A stretch of DNA of 64,000 bases from Blautia sp. Marseille-P3087 (lineage in GTDB: Bacteria; Bacillota; Clostridia; Lachnospirales; Lachnospiraceae), in contig NZ_LT635539.1 in the NCBI RefSeq assembly GCF_900120195.1, forward strand, positions 2,897,941-2,961,940. The letters are read 5' to 3'. The translations under genes and the position numbers were made by a program. The notes beneath the pieces are model-generated. The model was not told where the DNA came from. It was given only the letters and a program-made list of their open reading frames with translations, and searched no databases. Shown one piece after another: positions 16,815 to 23,150 of the stretch; position 1 is the first letter of the stretch, and each line of letters begins with the position of its first letter.

Positions 16815-17018
16815 TCATTCGGATTTCTTTATGCCGACTTTGGGTGGCTGGTAATGATATACAGCTTCATAAGATTTCAGTTCTTCTTCATCCACTGGTC
16901 CTGCCGGGATCAGTCCGGTACAGTCCTGAGAGGATGCGGCATTTGACATAAAATCATAAGAGTCAATGACCTCCTGATTTGCAGAGCTGTCAGATTTTGA
17001 ATGAGCATTTTTTTTCAT
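16815..17018 (-). CDS. Small hypothetical protein with DCTGLIP motif (67 aa)
   Basis: 67 residues starting MKKNAHSKSDSS, with a central segment SQDCTGLIPAGPVDEEELKS and then YEAVYHYQPPKVGIKKSE. There is no signal peptide or membrane segment. A very good ribosome site (GGAGG, 6 bases before the ATG) argues that it is real. The DCTGLIP...EEE..Y pattern looks like a family of small proteins I associate with Lachnospiraceae, but I cannot name it or its function. Its upstream region is one arm of an inverted repeat (17019-17092). It sits in a decayed neighbourhood between the split binding-protein gene and a broken AraC gene. Confidence 0.6.
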   Translation of the reverse strand: MKKNAHSKSDSSANQEVIDSYDFMSNAASSQDCTGLIPAGPVDEEELKSYEAVYHYQPPKVGIKKSE

Positions 17019-17092
17019 AACAAACCTCCGTGTATATATTGATTTTAAGATTTACGGAAAACCTTAAAGTTAATGTATACAGGAGGTTTGTT
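17019..17092. repeat. Inverted repeat upstream of the 67-aa gene
   Basis: AACAAACCTCC (17019-17029) and GGAGGTTTGTT (17082-17092) are perfect reverse complements. The similarity extends inward (TGTATA.ATT) with one base indel, about 21 bases per arm around an AT-rich centre. It duplicates the ribosome binding site of the small gene in mirror image. It could be a large operator, a hairpin or the scar of an inverted duplication. Confidence 0.6.
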
Positions 17093-17148
17093 TATTATAC
17101 ATCTGGATGTAAAATGCATTTGATATTTCTTTATTGCCGGAGGATTCC

Positions 17149-18063
17149 TTACTGTGCATCGGGAGGCTTGACAGCCTCGTTGCTGTGCCATTCTCTGTGG
17201 AATTTTAAGGGAGTACATCCTTCATGCTTTTTGAAGAGATTGATGTAATGACTTACCTGATGGAAGCCACAGGAATATGCAATTTCTTCGATCGTAAGGT
17301 CTTCATATTTTAAAAGGGTTTTAGAATGATTCAGACGGGTGACAATCAGATATTCATTAGGTGGCATGCCGAGGTATTTTTTGAATTCGCGGGCAAGGTG
17401 ATATTTGCTGACACCTGCTGTGATGGCGAGGAACTCAAGAGATAAGGGTTCCTGAAAATGCTGATCAATTTCCTTTAAAACTGTTTTCAGGTATGCAGGC
17501 ATAAAACCCAGACTGAGATTTTCAGTGTCATTTTCAATCAGAACACGCGTCAGTATATCGGTAATCAGATATGACGAGAGTATTTCTGAATGAATATCTT
17601 TTCGCTGCGTAATAGAAAGGATTCTGCGCATGGTACTTTCCATAAAAAAAGGATCAAGAGAATCCAGAATATGAAAATTATTCCGCATAAATTCTTCATA
17701 GTAGCCGAGTGCGGAGGGACCATTAAAATGAAGCCACAAAAATTCCCAGTTCTGGTTTTGCAGACATTCATAGTGATGATGTTCCATGCAGTTTATGTAT
17801 GCGGTAGTTCCCGGATGCAGAGAATACTTACTGCCGTGATATTTCAGTAATCCCTTACCATGAAGCGTGTAGATGATGAGGAAACTGTTCAGGTTTTCTC
17901 TTTCAGTGAAATAGGGGAAGGAAGTACAAAAATCCCCCACTTCCTGCACATAGAAAAAAGTCTGGCGCGCTCTGGGTGTGGCCGTATTAATAAAACGAAT
18001 CGAGTCATCGCTTCAGGTCAGATTCAGCTTTTCCATATATTTATGAGCCGATATATTTCGCAT
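17149..18063 (-). pseudogene. AraC family regulator with in-frame TGA at codon 17
   Basis: The natural start is ATG 18063 with AAGGAG upstream. It reads MRNISAHKYMEKLNLT, then TGA (18013-18015), then continues in the same frame (SDDSIRFINTATPRARQTFF) into an intact AraC protein, 304 codons in all apart from this one stop. The rest is well kept: a sensor half with GTTAYINCMEHHHYECLQNQ and a double helix-turn-helix (LSLEFLAITAGVSKYHLARE; LTIEEIAYSCGFHQVSHYIN). It is either a fresh nonsense allele, a sequence error, or expressed by restart at GTG 17949, which would give 266 residues. Its promoter side faces the truncated rhaS, so it was plausibly the rhamnose regulator. Confidence 0.75.
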
Positions 18064-18093
18064 AAAAACTCCTTCAAATATATAGCAAGATAT

Positions 18094-18527
18094 TGATAGA
18101 ACCTCAGAAATCTACAGATGTTACACAGGCATTACTGCAGACATATCCGGATCTGAAAGTTATCTGCGCGCCGACAACTGTAGGTATTGCAGCAGCTGCA
18201 AAAGTCCTTCAGGATAATAGTTCTTCCTGCAAACTGACAGGGCTCGGACTTCCTTCTGAAATGTCAGAGTACATTGGTGATGATGATGCACATTCCTGCC
18301 CGTATATGTTCCTGTGGAATCCGGAAGATGTAGGACGTCTGGGTGCATACACATCCATAGCTCTTGTAAATGAAGAGATTACAGGTGCAGCAGGTGATAA
18401 ATTTACAGCAGGAGATCTCGGTGAGTATGAAGTTACAGAGGCATCTGACGGCGGTACAGAAGTTATTCTCGGTTCTCCGTTCAAATTTGATCCATCCAAT
18501 ATCGATGAATGGAAAGATGTTTATTAA
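18094..18527 (+). pseudogene. Rhamnose ABC transporter substrate-binding protein RhaS, C-terminal fragment
   Basis: About 143 residues matching only the last 40 percent of RhaS-type periplasmic-binding proteins: PQKSTDVTQALLQTYPDLKV, CAPTTVGIAAAAKVLQD, TGLGLPSEMSEYIG, and FLWNPEDVGRLGAYTS. The first two-thirds, with the signal peptide, are missing. Similarity begins about 35 bases from the AraC start codon, so a deletion has fused the AraC upstream region to the interior of rhaS. No usable start codon with a ribosome site is present. The permease and ATPase genes expected for a rhamnose importer are absent from the window. Confidence 0.85.
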
Positions 18528-18563
18528 TCAGGCGCTAATTACAATTTAAATAACCCTTGGAAA

Positions 18564-18602
18564 CAGGACTGCTGTACTGCTACTACGGCAGTCCTGAATT
18601 TT
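18564..18602 (+). terminator. Terminator-like hairpin between the rhaS fragment and rhaM
   Basis: CAGGACTGCTG (18564-18574) pairs with CGGCAGTCCTG (18586-18596), with one G-T pair, and is followed by AATTTTAT. The U-tract is short, so some read-through to rhaM is likely. Confidence 0.6.
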
Positions 18603-18629
18603 ATGGTGGAAAATGCAGGAGGTACGGAT

Positions 18630-18941
18630 ATGATCAAAGCATTTACAATGAAATTGTATGAAGGACAGGAACAGGAATACAAGAGACGTCATAATCTGCT
18701 CTGGCCGGAAATGAAAGATATGATACATGAATATGGCGGAAAAAATTATTCCATTTTTCTGGACCAAGAAACACTCACATTGTTTGGCTATATAGAAATA
18801 GAAGATGAAAAAAAATGGAGTGAGAGTGCAGATACAGAGATAAACCGCAAATGGTGGGATTTTATGGCAGATATTATGGAAACTAATCCGGATAACAGTC
18901 CGGTATGCAAGGATCTTCATCCTGTTTTTCATCTGGATTAA
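18630..18941 (+). CDS. rhaM: L-rhamnose mutarotase
   Basis: 103 residues, the normal length of RhaM/YiiL, which interconverts alpha and beta anomers of L-rhamnose. Family features are MKLYEGQEQEYKRRHNLLWP with the conserved His and Trp, YSIFLDQETLTLFGYIEIED, and the NRKWWDFMADIMETNPDNSP ending. The start is ATG 18630, with AGGAGG seven bases upstream; an earlier in-frame ATG at 18603 overlaps the terminator. It looks intact but stands alone after the truncated rhaS, without rhaA, rhaB or rhaD in the window, so it may be an orphan of a partly deleted rhamnose locus. Confidence 0.9.
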   Translation: MIKAFTMKLYEGQEQEYKRRHNLLWPEMKDMIHEYGGKNYSIFLDQETLTLFGYIEIEDEKKWSESADTEINRKWWDFMADIMETNPDNSPVCKDLHPVFHLD

Positions 18942-19099
18942 GAGGAAATCTTTAAAATTTAACATAAACCCTCGATTATGAACATTGACGATTTACCTTC
19001 CTATATGACAAAATAACTATAACGGATAATGCAGGATTACCGGGCGTGAAACATCGCCTGGTTTTCCTCATTTACAAAAAACATATGGGAGGAATGAGA

Positions 19100-20599
19100 A
19101 TGGCAAAGAAAAGAAAATGCGGTGTGCTGCTTCCGGTCAGCAGTCTGCCGTCAAAATATGGAATCGGCTGCTTTGACAAAAAAGCATATGAGTTTGTGGA
19201 TGCGCTGAAAGAAGCAGGACAGAGTTACTGGCAGATCCTGCCGCTTGGTCCGACAAGCTACGGCGATTCTCCGTATCAGTCATTTTCCACATTTGCAGGA
19301 AATCCCTATTTTATCAGTCTGGAAGAACTGATAAAAGAAGGCGTCCTGACAAAAAAAGAATGTGAGAGCATGGATTTCGGAACAGACGAGACAAGTGTAG
19401 ATTATGCAAAATTATATGAAGGACGTATGATTTTGCTCCGTAAAGCATATGAACGCAGTAACGTATACATGGATTCGGAATTTCGCAGATTTCAGGAAGA
19501 AGAGGCATGGTGGCTAAAAGATTATGCACTTTTTATGGCAGTGAAGAAACGCTTCGGCGGTATTCCGTGGAGTGAATGGGCTGAGGACATCCGTCTCCGC
19601 TGGCAGAATGCGCTCGATTATTACAGAGAAGAAATGTATTTTGAAATCGAATTTCAGGAGTATATGCAGTTCAAATTCCGCCAGCAGTGGATGAAACTCA
19701 AATCTTATGCAAATGAAAAAGGCATCCAGATCATCGGTGACATTCCGATCTATGTGGCAATGGACAGTGCTGACACATGGGCAAATCCATGGCTCTTTAA
19801 ACTCGATGAAAAAAACTGTCCGACACAGGTCGCAGGCTGCCCGCCGGACGGATTTTCTGCAACAGGACAGCTCTGGGGAAATCCACTGTACAACTGGGAA
19901 GTGCATCGTAATTCCGGATATGAATGGTGGGTAAAACGAATCGCAAACTGTTTCCGTCTGTATGATGTAGTGCGAATTGATCATTTCCGCGGATTTGATG
20001 AATATTATGCAATCCCGTACGGTGATAAGACAGCAGAGAACGGCTGGTGGGAAAAAGGCCCGGGAATCGAGCTGTTCCGCACGATTTCAGAAAAACTCGG
20101 ACACCGTGAGATCATTGCAGAAGATCTCGGTTATATGACCGACACGGTTAAAAGACTGGTCGAAGAAAGCGGCTACCCGAATATGAAGGTTATCGAGTTT
20201 GCATTTGACGAGCGCGATACGGGTAATGCAAGTGATTATCTGCCGCATAATTATCCGAGAAACTGCGTGGTTTATACAGGAACTCATGACAATGAGACGC
20301 TGATCTCCTGGCTTGAGGATATTACACCACAGGAGCGCAGACAGGTTCGTAAATATCTGAATAATTTCCATGATTCCGGTAAAGAACTGTGCGATGATCT
20401 CATCTGCCTTGTAATGCAGAGTGTAGCTGATCTTTGTATCATACCGATGCAGGACTATCTGGGACTTGATAATTCCGCACGAATGAATCAGCCGTCCACA
20501 CTTGGAAAGAACTGGAAATGGCGTTTGAAAGAAGGACAATTTTCTAAAGAACTGCAGGAAGAAATGCTGGAACTTGCAGGACGTTACGGAAGATTATAA
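19100..20599 (+). CDS. malQ: 4-alpha-glucanotransferase (amylomaltase)
   Basis: 499 residues. MalQ (GH77) transfers glucan chains between maltooligosaccharides. It opens with the family signature GVLLPVSSLPSKYGIGCFDK. Further signs are LPLGPTSYGDSPYQSFSTFA, GDIPIYVAMDSADTWANPWL, VRIDHFRGFDEYY with the catalytic Asp, IIAEDLGYMT with the acid/base Glu, and TGTHDNETLISW. ATG 19100 is chosen because GGGAGGA lies six bases upstream; an ATG at 19094 directly abuts that site. It is convergent with glgB across a shared terminator; together they suggest storage or dietary alpha-glucan metabolism. Confidence 0.95.
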   Translation: MAKKRKCGVLLPVSSLPSKYGIGCFDKKAYEFVDALKEAGQSYWQILPLGPTSYGDSPYQSFSTFAGNPYFISLEELIKEGVLTKKECESMDFGTDETSVDYAKLYEGRMILLRKAYERSNVYMDSEFRRFQEEEAWWLKDYALFMAVKKRFGGIPWSEWAEDIRLRWQNALDYYREEMYFEIEFQEYMQFKFRQQWMKLKSYANEKGIQIIGDIPIYVAMDSADTWANPWLFKLDEKNCPTQVAGCPPDGFSATGQLWGNPLYNWEVHRNSGYEWWVKRIANCFRLYDVVRIDHFRGFDEYYAIPYGDKTAENGWWEKGPGIELFRTISEKLGHREIIAEDLGYMTDTVKRLVEESGYPNMKVIEFAFDERDTGNASDYLPHNYPRNCVVYTGTHDNETLISWLEDITPQERRQVRKYLNNFHDSGKELCDDLICLVMQSVADLCIIPMQDYLGLDNSARMNQPSTLGKNWKWRLKEGQFSKELQEEMLELAGRYGRL

Positions 20600-20620
20600 G
20601 AAAAATATAATAAATTATAT

Positions 20621-20657
20621 AAAACAGCCCCCGGTATTGTGCCGGGGGCTCAAATTT
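20621..20657. terminator. Bidirectional terminator between malQ and glgB
   Basis: AGCCCCCGG (20626-20634) and CCGGGGGCT (20642-20650) form a perfect 9-bp stem with a 7-base loop between convergent genes. Both flanks are A/T-rich, so it can serve both strands. Confidence 0.85.
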
Positions 20658-22440
20658 ATTCCGCAAGATAATATACAGAGGAATATGGTGCCAGGGTCAG
20701 AAGGATTCTGCCGTCTTTGATTGTTTTGGCGGTGCTTTTGCGTTTCTGTGTGCCGCCATAAACAGCAAGGTTACTGTTAAGGAGTTCTTTTAATTTCTGC
20801 GCATCAGGAAGTTTCAGCTCGTAGACCTGCTCCTGATCGGAGAAATTAAACAGAGAAAGGATGCGCTCTTTTTTGCTGTTTCGCTCGAAGACATAAATGC
20901 AGCGTCCCTCCTGATGACAGTCGATCCATCTGAAACCGTCAGCCTCATAATCTTTTTCCCAGAGAGCAGAATGTTCCAGATACAGTTTATTCAGATCTTT
21001 CATAAAGTGTGCGAATGCATCATGCGCCGGATAATCAAGAAGCATCCAGTCCTGTTCTCTTTTTTCGTCCCATTCGCGGAACTGTCCGATTTCGTTTCCC
21101 ATGAAATTCAGCTTTTTACCCGGATGTGCATACATGTACATATATAAAGAACGTGCCTGCGGAAATTTGTTTTCATAATCACCGCTCATTTTCTGCATGA
21201 TCGTTGCCTTACCGTGGACGACTTCATCGTGAGAGAGAGGAAGCAGGAAACGGGCATCATAATAATACATCATGGAAAATGTGAGTTTGTGGTAATTTTC
21301 CGGACGGTATTCGGGTGCAGTACGGAAATAATTGAGTGTATCATTCATCCATCCCATATCCCATTTATAATCGAAACCAAGCCCGCCCTGATCGACAGGA
21401 TCGGTTACTTTCGGGAAAGAAGTGGAATCTTCGGCGGCGAGAATGACTGATGGATGCATTCCCTTCAGGCCCTGGTTCATATACTGGAGAAACTCTACGG
21501 CATTCAGATTGACACCACGAGCCGGGTCACCCTGCCAGTAGATCGCACGGCTGATTGCATCCATGCGGATACCGTCCATATGAAATTCGCTGATCCAGTA
21601 ATTGGCGCAGGACTGCAGAAAACTTCTTGTCTCGCCGCGGGAGTGCATGAAGTTACAGCTTCCCCATTCGCTGACACCGACAGCGGAATTCGGATATTCA
21701 AAAAGAGAAGTTCCGTCATAATTGGCAAGTCCGTAGGAATCTACGGCAAAATGTACCGGAACAAAATCCATCAGAACACCGATGCCGTGTTTGTGGCAGG
21801 CATCAACAAAAGCTTTAAGCTGATCCGCAGTTCCGTAGCGGGAAGTCGGGCTGAAAAATCCGGTTGCCTGATAGCCCCATGATTCGTCACATGGATATTC
21901 ATTCAGCGGCATGATCTCAAGATAGTTGTAGCCATTTTTGGTGAGATATGGGATCAGAATATCGATCATTTCTTCATAGTTGTACCAGGCGTCTGCTTTG
22001 TCAGAAGGCTTGCGGAAAGAACCGAAATGGATTTCATAAATGTTGAGAGGTTTTTTGCGGCAGTCACTGCGGTTCTGCATCCACTGGCTGTCTTTAAATT
22101 TGTATTCGTTCATATCACGGATGATGGAGGCGCTGTTCGGACGGAGTTCCATACCGAAACCATATGGATCGCAGTGATCCACAGCATTTCCACTTCGGTC
22201 ATAAATGCGGTATTTGTACATCTGTCCGGCTTTTGCCTGTGGAACATAACATTCCCAGAAATTTCCGTCAGATACTTTGTTCATATCCCATTCCTGCCAT
22301 TCATTAAATTCCCCGATCAGGGTAATGCGTGAAGCAGAAGGTGCAAACGTACGAAAAGTTACCCCCTGTTTTTCTGTGTGGGCACCGAGATATTTGTAGG
22401 CATCAAAAATTTTTCCTGTATAAAATCCGTAAAAATCCAT
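20656..22440 (-). CDS. glgB: 1,4-alpha-glucan branching enzyme
   Basis: About 594 residues (GH13 with N-terminal CBM48). GlgB makes alpha-1,6 branches in glycogen. Landmarks include an N-terminal VTFRTFAPSASRITLIGEFN segment, INIYEIH-like NIYEIHFGSFRK, NYLEIMPLNEYPCDESWGYQ, GIGVLMDFVPVHFAVD, MDGIRMDAIS with the nucleophile Asp, ILAAEDSTSFP with the acid/base Glu, and PLSHDEVVHGK. Start ATG 22440 has AAGGAGA upstream. It is a single gene, divergent from a TetR regulator across 144 bases carrying repeated motifs. A glycogen synthase gene is not in the window, so it may act on dietary or stored glucan made elsewhere. Confidence 0.94.
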   Translation of the reverse strand: MDFYGFYTGKIFDAYKYLGAHTEKQGVTFRTFAPSASRITLIGEFNEWQEWDMNKVSDGNFWECYVPQAKAGQMYKYRIYDRSGNAVDHCDPYGFGMELRPNSASIIRDMNEYKFKDSQWMQNRSDCRKKPLNIYEIHFGSFRKPSDKADAWYNYEEMIDILIPYLTKNGYNYLEIMPLNEYPCDESWGYQATGFFSPTSRYGTADQLKAFVDACHKHGIGVLMDFVPVHFAVDSYGLANYDGTSLFEYPNSAVGVSEWGSCNFMHSRGETRSFLQSCANYWISEFHMDGIRMDAISRAIYWQGDPARGVNLNAVEFLQYMNQGLKGMHPSVILAAEDSTSFPKVTDPVDQGGLGFDYKWDMGWMNDTLNYFRTAPEYRPENYHKLTFSMMYYYDARFLLPLSHDEVVHGKATIMQKMSGDYENKFPQARSLYMYMYAHPGKKLNFMGNEIGQFREWDEKREQDWMLLDYPAHDAFAHFMKDLNKLYLEHSALWEKDYEADGFRWIDCHQEGRCIYVFERNSKKERILSLFNFSDQEQVYELKLPDAQKLKELLNSNLAVYGGTQKRKSTAKTIKDGRILLTLAPYSSVYYLAE

Positions 22441-22514
22441 AGTACTCTCCTTGCAGATAATAGACATTGGTTGTGTAGTTTAGTATACTATAAAAAGAAA
22501 ACTCCCGCCTGTCC

Positions 22515-22553
22515 ACCGACGATTTCGGACAAATGGCGGATAACCGACGATTT
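22515..22553. repeat. Two direct repeats in the glgB/tetR-family divergent region (operator candidates)
   Basis: ACCGACGATTT occurs at 22515-22525 and 22543-22553, and a partial inverted copy (TGTCGG) follows near 22562. They lie just upstream of the TetR-type gene, where an autoregulatory operator is expected. Confidence 0.45.
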
Positions 22554-22584
22554 AAAAAAAATGTCGGAAAAGGAGAATAGTCAT

Positions 22585-23127
22585 ATGGATATCAGAATAG
22601 AAAAAACAGAAAAAGCAATTCGAAATGCATTTCTGGAACTACGCGCGGCGAAACCGCTGGAAAAAATCACCGTAAGGGAGCTGTGCAGTCTGGCATGCAT
22701 TAACAAGTCAACATTTTACAGTCATTATGAGGATATTTATGCATTGTCACAGACACTTGAATCCGAGACGATCACGGCTGTTCTGACCAATATTTCCAGA
22801 CAGCAGGAGGCACCATTTAAAGATCCGGATGTGTTTACGAGAAATCTGTATATCGCGCTGGTATCCAATCATTCGCTGATCAATATTCTGTTTTCCGGTA
22901 CAGAAAAAAGCCATCTGGGAGACTGTCTGGAGGCGGAATTGAAGCGTCTGATCAAAGAAAATTTTCCAGAATACCAAAATGATCCGGAAAAAGATATTAT
23001 GCTGTCGTTCTGCATTCAGGGATGCTTCCATGCATATCTGAACAATCAGGATAAGGAGCTGGATATGCTGATCCGCGTCAGCGAAGTGATCGTGCAGAAA
23101 CTGGCACCGTTATACATCAAAGAATAA
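22585..23127 (+). CDS. TetR family transcriptional regulator
   Basis: 180 residues. The N-terminal helix-turn-helix (about 5-55: TEKAIRNAFLELRAAKPLEK, ITVRELCSLACINKSTFYSH) is of the TetR type, and a C-terminal ligand domain (TetR_C_7-like, IQGCFHAYLNNQDKELDML) follows. ATG 22585 is set by AAGGAG nine bases upstream; the frame is open far upstream into the glgB side but that is not coding. It lies only 23 bases before the GTPase-NYN gene on the same strand, so it may be co-transcribed with that four-gene cluster and control it. Control of glgB is the other option. Confidence 0.88.
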   Translation: MDIRIEKTEKAIRNAFLELRAAKPLEKITVRELCSLACINKSTFYSHYEDIYALSQTLESETITAVLTNISRQQEAPFKDPDVFTRNLYIALVSNHSLINILFSGTEKSHLGDCLEAELKRLIKENFPEYQNDPEKDIMLSFCIQGCFHAYLNNQDKELDMLIRVSEVIVQKLAPLYIKE

Positions 23128-23150
23128 ACAAATCGAAAGAAGAAAAATAA

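Noticed and set aside
18013..18015. TGA in the AraC gene as a selenocysteine codon
   Set aside because: The selenium-type transporter in the window made this worth a thought, but no SECIS-like hairpin was seen, AraC proteins are not selenoproteins, and the position is not a redox site.
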